Assembly: GCA_963794995.1 (NCBI GenBank)
Contig: CAWCFV010000002.1
Coordinates: 1,550,001 to 1,614,000, forward strand
DNA from: CAWCFV01 sp963794995
GTDB taxonomy: Bacteria; Actinomycetota; Actinomycetes; JACCUZ01
DNA length: 64,000 bases
Direction: 5' to 3'
Below, one piece after another: positions 8,092-16,616 of this stretch (positions are counted from its first letter, which is position 1; every line of letters begins with the position of its first letter). The notes under the pieces are model-generated. The model ran no database searches. It worked only from the letters and a program-made list of their open reading frames with translations, and was not told where the DNA came from. Position numbers and translations under genes: made by a program.

Positions 8092-9053
8092 CGCGCCAGC
8101 TCCTCGACCCGAGCCAGCCGGGCCAGCCACCGCGCGGTCGTCGGCTCGTCGGCGCGGACGGCGTCGACGGCGTCCGGCTGTGGTCGTACGACAGGCAGCT
8201 CGCCGTCGACCACGGCGAAGGGTTCGGCGGTCACGTCCGCCGTCAGCAGCTGGGTGGTCGCCAGCCCGCACGCGTACGGCAGCTCCGGCAGCGCGGCGGC
8301 GAGGGCCACGCCGGCGGCCAGGCCGACCGACGTCTCCAGGGCGGACGAGACGACCACGGGCAGTCCGATGTCCTCGGCGATGCGCAGGCAGGACGTGACC
8401 CCGCGGAGGGGCTGGACCTTGAGCACCGCCACGTCGGCCGCACCGAGCCGGGCCACCCGGAGCGGGTCCTCCGCCCGCCGGATCGACTCGTCGGCGGCCA
8501 CCGGCACGTCCACCCGGCGGCGCACCGCCGCGAGCTCCTCGACGGTCCGGCAAGGCTGCTCGACGTACTCGAGGCCGCCGGCCGCCTTGTCGAGCAGCCG
8601 GCTGAGCCGCACCGCCGTGTCGACGTCCCAGCCGCCGTTGGCGTCGACCCGCACCCGGCCGCCCGGACCCAGCGCGTCACGGACCGCCTCGACCCGCGCC
8701 AGGTCGTCGCCCTCGGTCTGCCCCGGCTCGGCCACCTTGACCTTCGCGGTGCGGCAGCCGCGGGAGGCGCGCACCACCTCCGCGGCCCGCTCCGGACCGA
8801 CCGCGGGGACCGTGACGTTCACGGGGACCCGGTCCCGCCGGGCCGCCGGGAGGCCGAGCCCGGCAGCCTCCCGGGCGGCCTGCAGCCACGGCACGCACTC
8901 GGCGTCGTCGTAGTCCAGGAACGGCGAGAACTCGCCCCAGCCGGCCGCACCGCGGAGCAGCACGCCCTCGCGCACGTCGATGCCGCGGAACCTGGTCCGC
9001 AGCGGCACCGACCAGACGACGACCTCGTCCCTCGGCGTCCGGGTGCCGACCAT
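8088..9053 (-). CDS. menC: o-Succinylbenzoate synthase
   Basis: A 321-residue member of the enolase superfamily that dehydrates SHCHC to o-succinylbenzoate. Visible residues are the KxK catalytic lysine motif in TAKVKVAEPG, metal ligands in VDANGGWDVD, YVEQP and AADES, and the second catalytic lysine in VLKVQPL. The ATG at 9053 is the first start and gives normal length for the short actinobacterial form. It is divergent from menB with only 18 bases between starts and is coupled to menD by ATGA. Confidence 0.93.
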   Translation of the reverse strand: MVGTRTPRDEVVVWSVPLRTRFRGIDVREGVLLRGAAGWGEFSPFLDYDDAECVPWLQAAREAAGLGLPAARRDRVPVNVTVPAVGPERAAEVVRASRGCRTAKVKVAEPGQTEGDDLARVEAVRDALGPGGRVRVDANGGWDVDTAVRLSRLLDKAAGGLEYVEQPCRTVEELAAVRRRVDVPVAADESIRRAEDPLRVARLGAADVAVLKVQPLRGVTSCLRIAEDIGLPVVVSSALETSVGLAAGVALAAALPELPYACGLATTQLLTADVTAEPFAVVDGELPVVRPQPDAVDAVRADEPTTARWLARLARVEELAR

Positions 9054-9058
9054 GCGCC

Positions 9059-9064
9059 TATCCT
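9059..9064 (+). promoter_or_regulatory. -10 element of a leaderless promoter for menB
   Basis: TATCCT fits TANNNT and ends seven bases before the GTG at 9072. The menC start is on the other side, 6 bases away, so the whole divergent control region is extremely compressed. No ribosome binding site precedes the GTG, supporting leaderless initiation there. Confidence 0.5.
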
Positions 9065-9071
9065 CGCCGAC

Positions 9072-10019
9072 GTGTCCCTCAGTCCCGACCGCGGCGTCGT
9101 GTCCGAGCTCTTCGACGCCGCTGCCTGGCGGCCGGTCGACGGCTTCGACCTCACCGACGTCACCTACCACCGGGCCGTGGTGGACGGGCCGGGCCGGGGC
9201 ACGGTCCGGGTCGCGTTCGACCGACCGGAGGTGCGCAACGCCTTCCGGCCGCACACGGTCGACGAGCTCTACCGGGTGCTGGACCACGCCCGCCGGACGC
9301 CGGACGTCGGCTGCGTCCTGCTGACCGGGAACGGCCCGTCCGCGAAGGACGGGGGCCGGGCGTTCTGCTCCGGCGGCGACCAGCGGATCCGCGGCCGCAG
9401 CGGCTACCAGTACGCGGAGGGCGAGACGGCGGACACCGTCGACGACGCCCGGGTGAGGGCGGAGGGCGGGCGGCTGCACATCCTGGAGGTGCAGAGGCTG
9501 ATCCGGACGATGCCCAAGGTGGTCGTCGCGGTCGTGAACGGCTGGGCAGCCGGGGGCGGCCACTCGCTGCACGTGGTGTGCGACCTCACCGTCGCGAGCC
9601 GCGAGCACGCCCGGTTCAAGCAGACCGACGCCGACGTCGGGTCCTTCGACGCCGGCTACGGGTCGGCGTACCTCGCGAAGATGGTCGGGCAGAAGAACGC
9701 CCGCGAGATCTTCTTCCTCGGCCGCACGTACGACGCCGAGCAGATGCAGCGGATGGGTGCCGTCAACATCGTGGCCGACCACGTGGACCTCGAGCGGGTC
9801 GCGCTCGAGGTGGCCGGCGAGGTCAACGGCAAGAGCCCGACGGCGCAGCGGATGCTGAAGTTCGCGTTCAACCTGGTGGACGACGGGCTGATGGGCCAGC
9901 AGGTCTTCGCCGGCGAGGCGACCCGGCTGGCGTACATGACCGACGAGGCCGTCGAGGGCCGGGACGCGTTCCTCGAGAAGCGCGACCCCGACTGGTCGCC
10001 GTACCCCTGGTACTACTGA
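9072..10019 (+). CDS. menB: 1,4-Dihydroxy-2-naphthoyl-CoA synthase
   Basis: A 315-residue crotonase-fold enzyme that closes the naphthoquinone ring from o-succinylbenzoyl-CoA. It has oxyanion-hole motifs FCSGGDQRIRG and NGWAAGGGHSLHVVCDL and the MenB signature DADVGSFDAGYGSAYLA. The C-terminus DPDWSPYPWYY is standard. I chose GTG 9072 because a leaderless -10 (TATCCT) precedes it; an in-frame GTG at 9099 (VSELFDAAAW) is a possible alternative. It is followed by a VOC gene with a one-base overlap. Confidence 0.94.
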   Translation: MSLSPDRGVVSELFDAAAWRPVDGFDLTDVTYHRAVVDGPGRGTVRVAFDRPEVRNAFRPHTVDELYRVLDHARRTPDVGCVLLTGNGPSAKDGGRAFCSGGDQRIRGRSGYQYAEGETADTVDDARVRAEGGRLHILEVQRLIRTMPKVVVAVVNGWAAGGGHSLHVVCDLTVASREHARFKQTDADVGSFDAGYGSAYLAKMVGQKNAREIFFLGRTYDAEQMQRMGAVNIVADHVDLERVALEVAGEVNGKSPTAQRMLKFAFNLVDDGLMGQQVFAGEATRLAYMTDEAVEGRDAFLEKRDPDWSPYPWYY

Positions 10020-10405
10020 TGCCGCCGACCTCGGGGGTCGTCGTCTACGCCGTCGACCCCACCCGGGTGGCTGCCTTCTACGAGCGGGTCGCCGGTCTGA
10101 GCCGGACGGTGACGGCGCGCGGTCACCTGGTGCTGGAGTCGGAGTCGTTCCAGCTGGTCGTCGTGCGCGTCCCGGACGGGATCGCCGCCGGGATCGAGCT
10201 GGCCGACCCACCGGTCCGGCGCGAGGACACGGCGGTGAAGCCGGCCTTCGTGGTCGCCGACCTTGCCGGTGCCCGCGCCGCCGCGGCTGCGACGGGCGGC
10301 GTCCTGGACCCGCCGGAGCGGGAGTGGCGCTGGCAGGGCTGGAGGGTGTGCGACGGCCACGACCCGGAGGGCAACGTGCTGCAGCTGCGCGAGGAGAAGG
10401 CATGA
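10019..10405 (+). CDS. VOC (glyoxalase/bleomycin-resistance fold) family protein
   Basis: A 128-residue protein with the beta-alpha-beta-beta-beta repeat of the VOC superfamily. It begins VVVYAVDPTRVAAFYERVAGL and ends DGHDPEGNVLQLRE, the usual metal-ligand region of glyoxalase-like proteins. Substrate cannot be inferred. The ATG at 10019 overlaps the menB stop (TGATG) and its own stop overlaps the next gene as ATGA, so it is inside the men operon between menB and the acetyltransferase gene. Confidence 0.85.
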   Translation: MPPTSGVVVYAVDPTRVAAFYERVAGLSRTVTARGHLVLESESFQLVVVRVPDGIAAGIELADPPVRREDTAVKPAFVVADLAGARAAAAATGGVLDPPEREWRWQGWRVCDGHDPEGNVLQLREEKA

Positions 10406-10899
10406 CGACGGTGCGGCTGCGGCCGATCACCGACGGCGAGTACGACACGATCCGCGCCCCGATGCTGGACGAGTTCGCCGCCGACCTCGCCCGGTCCGCG
10501 CACGCGCCGGTCGACGACGAGGTCCGAGCGCGTGCCGCACAGTTCTTCCCCGAGACGCTGACCGACGCGCTGGCCGAGGTCGGCACCAGCATCCTGCGCG
10601 TCCTCGACGACGCAGGCGAGGACGTGGGGATGCTCTGGCTGGGCCGAAGCCCGACCAACCCGCGGACGGGCTTCGTCTACGACGTCATCATCGAGGCGCC
10701 GTACCGGGGCCGGGGCCTCGGCCGGGCGGCGATGGTCGAGGCCGAGAAGGTGCTCGCTGCCGACGGCTGCACGCGCATCGCGCTCAACGTCTTCGGCTGG
10801 AACGAGCGCGCCGCCGGGCTCTACCGGTCGATGGGCTACGACGTCGACTCGATGCAGATGAGCAAGCCGCTGTCGGACGACCTCGAGGACCCCCGCTGA
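10402..10899 (+). CDS. GNAT family N-acetyltransferase
   Basis: A 165-residue acetyltransferase with the acetyl-CoA-binding motif A as EAPYRGRGLGRAAMVEAEKV and the C-terminal NVFGWNERAAGLYRSMGY typical of GNAT enzymes. Substrate is unknown. The ATG at 10402 overlaps the VOC stop as ATGA. Its stop overlaps the proposed CTG start of menE, so it is translated within the men gene run although no role in menaquinone synthesis is known. Confidence 0.88.
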   Translation: MTTVRLRPITDGEYDTIRAPMLDEFAADLARSAHAPVDDEVRARAAQFFPETLTDALAEVGTSILRVLDDAGEDVGMLWLGRSPTNPRTGFVYDVIIEAPYRGRGLGRAAMVEAEKVLAADGCTRIALNVFGWNERAAGLYRSMGYDVDSMQMSKPLSDDLEDPR

Positions 10900-12056
10900 G
10901 CCGCGACCTGCGCGGCCTGACCGCTCCCACCGGGGACGGGGTCCTCACCACTCTCGTGCCGGCGCTGGCCGCCGCGCTGGACGGCGCCGGGCCGGCCCTG
11001 CTGCCGCTCCCGACCGGTGGCGGCCGCGGCGCCGTGGTCGCGGCACTCGACCCGTCGCGACCGCTGGAGCGCGACGACGTCGCGCTCGTCGTGCCCACCT
11101 CCGGCTCCACCGGCGAGCCGAAGGGGGCGATGCTCACGGCGGCCGCCCTACGGCACTCGGCCCGCGCCACGCACGACCGGCTCGGCGGCCCCGGACAGTG
11201 GCTGCTGGCACTGCCCGTCACGCACGTCGCGGGCCTCGCCGTGCTGGTCCGCTCGCTCGAGGCACGCAGCCGGCCGGAGGTGCTCGACCTCTACGGGGGC
11301 TTCTCGGTCGAGGCGTTCGAGGCGGCCGGCACACGGCTCGACCCCGGCGCGCGGCACTACACCTCTCTCGTCCCGACCCAGCTGCGCCGCCTGCTCGACG
11401 CCGGCACCGACCTCTCGACGTACGACGCGATCCTGGTCGGCGGCGCCGCGCTGCCGCCGGTCCTGGCCACCCGGGCCTCGGCCGCCGGTGCGCGGGTCGT
11501 CACCACGTACGGCATGTCCGAGACGTGCGGCGGCTGCGTCTACGACGGCGTCCCGCTCGACGGGGTCGAGGTCGTGCTGCGCGACGACGGACTCGTGGAG
11601 CTGGGCGGCCCGGTGGTGTTCGCCGGCTACCGGCTCCGGCCGGACCTCACCGCGGCGGCCCTGGTCGACGGCCGGCACGTGACGCGGGACCTCGGCCGGT
11701 GGTCTCCGGACGGCCGGCTGGAGGTCCTCGGTCGCGCCGACGACGTCGTGGTGACCGGAGGGGTGAACGTCCCTGTGGCACAGGTCGAACGGGTCCTGCT
11801 CGGCCACCCCGGCGTCGCCGCGTGCGCCGTGCTCGGGCGGCCCGACGCCGAGTGGGGCGAGCGGCTCGTGGCGGTGGTGCAGCCGTGCGACTGGGCGACC
11901 GCGCCGACCGTCGAGGAGCTGCGCGCGTTCGCAGCCGACGACCTCGAGCCGGCGGCGCTCCCCCGCGAGGTGGTGCTGACGGGCCTGCTGCCCGTGCTGG
12001 GCTCGGGCAAGCCGGACCGGGCGGCCGTCCGGGCCCTGCTGCCGGACCTCGGCTGA
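10896..12056 (+). CDS. menE: o-Succinylbenzoate-CoA ligase, probable CTG start
   Basis: A 386-residue ANL-superfamily enzyme that adenylates o-succinylbenzoate and forms its CoA ester, feeding MenB. Motifs are the P-loop TSGSTGEPKGAML, TTYGMSETCGG, the hinge GRADDVVVTGGVNV and the C-terminal catalytic lysine in GSGKPDR. There is no ATG or GTG until 10956, which would cut conserved N-terminal residues. A CTG at 10896 overlaps the previous stop as CTGA, has GAGGA six bases upstream (10885-10889), and gives LSRDLRGLTAPTGDG, which aligns with usual MenE N-termini. I infer CTG initiation. Confidence 0.88.
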   Translation: MSRDLRGLTAPTGDGVLTTLVPALAAALDGAGPALLPLPTGGGRGAVVAALDPSRPLERDDVALVVPTSGSTGEPKGAMLTAAALRHSARATHDRLGGPGQWLLALPVTHVAGLAVLVRSLEARSRPEVLDLYGGFSVEAFEAAGTRLDPGARHYTSLVPTQLRRLLDAGTDLSTYDAILVGGAALPPVLATRASAAGARVVTTYGMSETCGGCVYDGVPLDGVEVVLRDDGLVELGGPVVFAGYRLRPDLTAAALVDGRHVTRDLGRWSPDGRLEVLGRADDVVVTGGVNVPVAQVERVLLGHPGVAACAVLGRPDAEWGERLVAVVQPCDWATAPTVEELRAFAADDLEPAALPREVVLTGLLPVLGSGKPDRAAVRALLPDLG

Positions 12057-12188
12057 GCTGCCCTTCCACTGCCACGGTACCGCCGGCCAGGGGGCTTGCC
12101 GCAAGACCCGGGTCGTGCCGCAGACTCGCCCGCCGGGGCCCCGGAGGCGGGAGTTCCGCCAACGACCCTGGCGGGGGCGAGGACGGCG

Positions 12189-13661
12189 ATGAGTGCTCAT
12201 GCGGTGGTGGTGGTCGGAGGCGGCCCGACCGGGCTGATGCTCGCGGGCGAGCTCGCGCTGGCAGGGGTCGACGTCGTCATCGTCGAGCGACGCGCAAGTC
12301 AGGCGGTCGACGGGTCTCGAGCCGGGGGTCTCCACTCCCGCACCCTCGAGGTGCTCGACCAGCGCGGCATCGCGGAACGCTTCCTCGAGGCCGGCCAGGC
12401 ACATCCGGGTCTCGGCTACGGCTACGCCGGGAACTTCTTGTCCATCAGCGACTTCCCGACGCGTCACAACTGCGTCCTCGCGTTGTGGCAGAAGGACTTC
12501 GAGCCCATCCTGGCCGGCTGGGTCACCGGCCTCGGGGTGCCGATCCTGCGGAGCCGTGAGGTGCTGCGCCTGGCACAGGACGACACCGGCGTCGATGTCA
12601 CGGTCTCCGACGGCACGTCGCTGCGAGCGCAGTACGTCGTGGGCTGCGACGGGGGGCGCAGCCGGGTCCGCCGGGCCGCGGGCATCGACTTCGTCGGGCT
12701 GGACCCTTCGACGAGCTGGATGATCGCCGAGGTCGAGATGGACGAGGAGCCGGACTCCGGCTTCCGCCGCGACAGCGTCGGCACCCATGCCCTCGGTCGC
12801 ACGGGAGAAGGGGGACCGGTGCGCGTCGTGCTCACCGAGCGACACGTCGACAAGGCGGGCGACCCCAGCATGAGCGAGCTCCGTGAGGCGCTCGTCGCCG
12901 TGTACGGGACGGACTACGGGCTTCGTAGCGCCGGCTGGATCTCCCGGTTCACCGACATGACGCGGCAGGCAGCCTCGTACCGCCACGGCCGTGTGCTGGT
13001 GGCCGGGGACGCCGCACACGTGCATCCCCCGCAGGGCGGTCAGGGCCTCAACACCGGCGTGCAGGATGCCGTGAACCTGGGCTGGAAGCTGGCCCAGGTG
13101 GTCCGCGGTACCTCGCCGGAGTCCTTGCTCGACAGCTACCACGCGGAGCGGCATCCGGTCGGTGCCCGCGTGCTGCACAACACCATGGCGCAGGTCGCGC
13201 TCGGCAGGCCCGACGACCGTCACGAGGCCCTGCGCGACACCATGACCGAGCTGCTGGCCATGGACGAGCCGCGCAGGCTCATCGTCGCGATGCTCTCCGG
13301 TCTCGACATCCACTACGACCTGGGAGACGGACACCCGCTGATCGGGCGCCGAATGCCCGACCTCGACCTTCTCACCGCGCACGGAGCGCTCCGGGTGTTC
13401 ACCCTGCTGCACGACGCCCGGCCGGTGCTGCTCGACCTCGGCGGGGTGAGTGGCTTCGACATGGCTCCGTGGTCGGATCGCGTGCAGGTGGTCGAGGCCA
13501 CCTACGCCGGGACGTGGGAGCTCCCGGTTTTGGGCGAGGTCCCTGCTCCCGGTGCGGTCCTGATCCGGCCCGACGGGCACGTCGCCTGGGCGGGAGACCT
13601 GACCGACCCCGCGCTCTCCCACGCGGTGACCACCTGGTTCGGACCGCCGTCCGCGGCGTGA
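12189..13661 (+). CDS. Class A FAD-dependent monooxygenase (aromatic or polyketide hydroxylase type)
   Basis: A 490-residue p-hydroxybenzoate-hydroxylase-fold flavoprotein. It has the GxGxxG motif VVGGGPTGLMLAGELA at residues 8-23, the DG motif VVGCDGGRSRVRRAAG, the GD motif VLVAGDAAHVHPPQGGQGLN and a thioredoxin-like C-terminal extension. This layout matches rifampicin, tetracycline and polyketide monooxygenases; the substrate is unknown. It starts at ATG 12189 after a GAGGA-like site. Codons such as TTG, AGT and GCA are somewhat commoner than in the flanking men genes, a weak hint of recent acquisition. There are no biosynthetic neighbours. Confidence 0.87.
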   Translation: MSAHAVVVVGGGPTGLMLAGELALAGVDVVIVERRASQAVDGSRAGGLHSRTLEVLDQRGIAERFLEAGQAHPGLGYGYAGNFLSISDFPTRHNCVLALWQKDFEPILAGWVTGLGVPILRSREVLRLAQDDTGVDVTVSDGTSLRAQYVVGCDGGRSRVRRAAGIDFVGLDPSTSWMIAEVEMDEEPDSGFRRDSVGTHALGRTGEGGPVRVVLTERHVDKAGDPSMSELREALVAVYGTDYGLRSAGWISRFTDMTRQAASYRHGRVLVAGDAAHVHPPQGGQGLNTGVQDAVNLGWKLAQVVRGTSPESLLDSYHAERHPVGARVLHNTMAQVALGRPDDRHEALRDTMTELLAMDEPRRLIVAMLSGLDIHYDLGDGHPLIGRRMPDLDLLTAHGALRVFTLLHDARPVLLDLGGVSGFDMAPWSDRVQVVEATYAGTWELPVLGEVPAPGAVLIRPDGHVAWAGDLTDPALSHAVTTWFGPPSAA

Positions 13662-13718
13662 CGACCCGGTCCCGCGTCTCGGCAGATCAGGGCTCGCCGG
13701 ACGCGGTCGGCCGCTGAC

Positions 13719-15002
13719 TCACTCTCGTGGTGGTCGGTGGTGGCCGGGGCGGGGTGGTTCGGGGCCGAGGGTCTTGCCGGTGCGGGGGTGGTGCAGGACG
13801 TAGCGGTGGTCGGGGAGGCGGTGCAGGGTCCAGTGACCTTCGTGGAGCTGGAGGTGGTGGGCTTCGCAGGGCAGGGCGCCGTTGTCGATGGTGGTGGGGC
13901 CGCCGGCCTCGACGGGGAGCAGGTGGTGGGCGTCGGACCAGGCGGAGGGACGGTCGCAGTAGGGGGCGGGGCAGGTGTCGCCGTCGCGGGCGATCATCGC
14001 CAGGCGCTGGCTGGTGGTGAAGTACCGGCGTTGGGTGCCGGCTTCGACGACGGTGCCGTCGGGGCCGAGGGTGACGAAGGTGGTGGGGCTGTCGCAGCCC
14101 AGTCGTTGCGCGGTGGAGGCGGTGATGGGTCCGGCCCAGGTGAGGGTGCCCCCGGGTGAGGTTCTCCCGGCGAGCCCGTCGGCGTCCACGGTGACGACCA
14201 ACCTGGCGCGGGACCGGCTGGTGCGCCGCGCGGTGCGGTCGGCGGTGTCGCCCTGGGGTCGGCGGTGTCGGTCCAGTGCCGGGCCAGGGTGTGCAGGGCG
14301 TCGAGGCGGCGGCGGGCCGCGGTGCGGGTGTCGCCCTTGGCCAGGGGTGCCGCGGTGTGCAGGGCGGCGACGATCGCGGCGCCGGTGGTCTCGTCGGCGG
14401 TGCCGGAGATCGCGAACCCGCCCTCGAGCAGCGGGGAGAACGTGATCCCGGCCCGGTCGTAGCGGCGCAGCGCCTTCTCATCGGCGGTGTCGGGGTCCAG
14501 GGCGTGGCCGAAGGCGCGCATCAGGGCCGCGGTGGCCCGCAGGTCGCCCTCGACGGCGACCGCGACCGCCTCGGGCTCGATCAGCGCGACCGCACCGGCT
14601 GGTGCGTCCGCCGACGGCGTCGGCGATCACCGCCGCGTGCCGGCCGGATACAGCGCCCCGCGGCCAGCGCCGCGGTCGTGTTGGGGAGCACCCCGGAGCG
14701 CAGGGTCCGCGCGGTGCGGACCAGCCGGGCCGCCTCGCCGGGGGTGGCGTGGGCCACCGCCCGCACCCAGGACCCGGTGGTGATCGCCCCGTCCAGGGCG
14801 TAGCTGCCGTCGGCGTCGACCTTCCCGACCAGCGCCAGGGTCAGCGCGTCGGCCTTGCGCGGTCAGGTCGCGCAGCTGAGCGAGCAGGGCAGCGGACTGG
14901 TCGTGGGTCAGGTGCTCGACGCCGTCGGCCAGGGCGCTGGTCAGGGCCTCGGCGGCGGACGCGCACGTCCACCTCGACCCCGGCCCGCACTGTCGAACAC
15001 AT
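13719..15002 (-). pseudogene. DUF222/HNH endonuclease (13E12-repeat type), multiply frameshifted
   Basis: Fragments in successive frames make up one DUF222-HNH protein. The N-terminal part is SALADGVEHLTHDQSAALLA; the middle is GEAARLVRTARTLRSGVLP and MRAFGHALDPDTADEKALRR; the HNH end is CPAPYCDRPSAWSDAHHLLP then DNGALPCEAHH. At least five frame changes occur, near 14960, 14865, 14685, 14610 and 14250; four fit single-base insertions and the last a one-base loss or two-base gain. The start is the ATG at 15002, six bases after a TAGCAT -10 and inside a perfect LexA box. The family has HNH nuclease motifs and is often multicopy in actinobacteria. It may be a decayed gene or a badly assembled intact one. 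Confidence 0.82.
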
Positions 15003-15008
15003 GTTCGA
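14993..15008. promoter_or_regulatory. LexA (SOS) box over the HNH gene start
   Basis: tcgaacacatgttcga is a perfect 16-base palindrome that matches the actinobacterial SOS box TCGAAC-N4-GTTCGA exactly. It overlaps the ATG of the DUF222/HNH gene (15000-15002) and lies directly downstream of its -10. LexA bound here would block transcription start, so DNA-damage induction of the HNH gene is inferred. The plus-strand menA start is 166 bases away. Confidence 0.8.
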
Positions 15009-15014
15009 ATGCTA
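15009..15014 (-). promoter_or_regulatory. -10 element of a leaderless promoter for the HNH gene
   Basis: On the minus strand TAGCAT fits TANNNT and is six bases from the ATG at 15002. The transcription start predicted from it falls within the LexA box, a layout suited to repression. Confidence 0.55.
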
Positions 15015-15173
15015 CCGCACCGCCGCGCCGGACGGAACCCCGGAAACCGTTGCTGTGCAAGGGATTTCGCCGTCCACAGGGTGCCCGCCCGGCGGTCCGG
15101 CGCCGCTGTTCCCGCCGCGACCCGTAACCTCCTCGCGGACGCGTCACGACCCACCCGGAAGGACCCCGCACCC

Positions 15174-16048
15174 ATGGCCACCCCCGCCCAGTGGCTCGAG
15201 GGCGCCCGCCCGCGCACGCTGCCGGCCGCGATCGCGCCCGTCGCCGCGGGCACCGGCGCCGCTGCGGCCGTGGGCGGCTTCGACGGCGGCCGGGCACTGC
15301 TCGCGCTGCTGGTCGCGGTGGCGCTGCAGGTCGGCGTCAACTATGCCAACGACTACAGCGACGGGGTCCGCGGCACCGACGCCGACCGGGTCGGCCCGCT
15401 TCGCCTCGTCGGCTCCGGGGTGGCGAGCCCCGCGGCCGTGAAGCGCGCGGCTCTGTACGCCTTCGTCGTGGCGTGCCTCGGCGGGCTCGTCTCTCGCACT
15501 GCTGGTCGCGTGGTGGCTGGTGCTCGTCGGTGCGGCCTGCCTCGTGGCCGCCTGGTTCTACACCGGCGGCCGCACGCCGTACGGCTACCGCGGTCTCGGT
15601 GAGGTCTCGGTCTTCGTGTTCTTCGGGCTCGTCGCGACCGTGGGCACGACGTACGTCGCAGGCCGAGCAGCTCACTCTCGCTTCGGTGCTCGCGGGTACC
15701 GGCTGCGGCGCCCTGGCCTGCGCGATCCTCGTCGCCAACAACCTGCGCGACATCCCCACCGACGAGGCCGCCGGCAAGCGCACCCTGGCCGTCCGCCTCG
15801 GCGACCGGCGGACCCGGTTGCTCTACGTCGGCCTGGTCTTCACCGCGTACGCCGTCGTGGTGCTCATGGCGCTCGAGCACCTGGTCGTCCTGGTCGCCCT
15901 CGGCACGGCGCTGCCGGCGGTGCGGCCCACCCTCGGGGTCATCTACGGCGCTGTCGGCCGCGAGCTGGTGCCGGTTCTCAAGGAGACCGGCCTGCTGCTA
16001 CTGGTCTACGGCGCCAGTCTCGGGATCACGCTCGCCGTCGCCGGCTGA
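15174..16048 (+). CDS. menA: 1,4-Dihydroxy-2-naphthoate polyprenyltransferase, interrupted by two frameshifts
   Basis: A UbiA-family membrane enzyme that attaches the polyprenyl tail to dihydroxynaphthoate. Three segments in three frames cover it: 15174 to about 15490 (EGARPRTLPAAIAPVAAGTG and the first Asp-rich motif NYANDYSDGVRGTD), about 15495-15660 (FYTGGRTPYGYRGLGEVSVF) and about 15665-16048 (NNLRDIPTDEAAGKRTLAV, the second Asp motif). Frame 1 breaks near 15490-15497 (gtctctcg, one extra base) and frame 2 near 15655-15661 (gtcgcagg, one extra base). All motifs are present, so insertion errors are likely. The start ATG follows GGAAGGA, with a TAACCT -10 at 15125-15130. Confidence 0.9.
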
Positions 16049-16085
16049 GCGCCCCGCGGACGTCCGGGTCCGAGCCTCCAAGGGG

Positions 16086-16616
16086 TCACGCCGACGGCGG
16101 CACCCGGTGCAGACGCACCTGGGTCAGGCCGCCGCCCGCGGCACGCGCCGTCATGAACGTGTGGTGGGGCTGGCGCCGCCGGTCGGTGGGCGATCCCGGG
16201 TTCAGCAGCCGCAGGCCGGCCGGCGTCCTCGTGTCCCAGGGGATGTGGCTGTGCCCGAACACGAGCACGTCGGTATCCGGGTAAGCCCGCTCGCAGCGAC
16301 CCTCGCGCCCCGGGGCCGGACCGGTCTCGTGCACCACCGCCAGCCGGACACCGGCGACCTGCGCGAACGCCACCTCGGGCAGCCGGGCCCGCAGCGCCGA
16401 CCCGTCGTTGTTGCCGACCACGCCCAGCAGCACCTGCTCCGGTCGCAGCCGAGCCTCCAGGACGTCGAGCAGCGACACGTCGACCCAGTCGCCGGCGTGC
16501 ACGACGACATCCGCCCGGCCCACTGCCCGCCACAACGCGGCCGGGAGGTCGCGTGCCCGCCGGGGAACGTGCGTGTCGGCGGTCAGGAGGAGCCGCACGG
16601 GCGCCCCGGGCGTCAT
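16086..16616 (-). CDS. YfcE/MJ0936-type metallophosphoesterase
   Basis: A 176-residue calcineurin-like phosphoesterase. Metal-binding motifs are LLTADTHVP, HAGDWVD, GVVGNNDG and VFGHSHIP, in the order and spacing of the small YfcE-like phosphodiesterases. The physiological substrate is unknown. The ATG at 16616 is preferred to an upstream start at 16649 because it overlaps the Lrp-family gene stop as ATGA. It forms a two-gene operon with that regulator and is convergent with menA. Confidence 0.88.
   Translation of the reverse strand: MTPGAPVRLLLTADTHVPRRARDLPAALWRAVGRADVVVHAGDWVDVSLLDVLEARLRPEQVLLGVVGNNDGSALRARLPEVAFAQVAGVRLAVVHETGPAPGREGRCERAYPDTDVLVFGHSHIPWDTRTPAGLRLLNPGSPTDRRRQPHHTFMTARAAGGGLTQVRLHRVPPSA

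Noticed and set aside
15009..15602. Longer menA frame starting upstream of 15174
   Set aside because: It runs across the SOS box and promoter region; the ATG at 15174 has a ribosome site and begins the conserved UbiA N-terminus.
7465..15665. Programmed frameshifting in menD and menA
   Set aside because: No slippery heptamer or downstream pseudoknot is evident, the sites differ in sequence, and orthologs are single-frame; sequence error is simpler.
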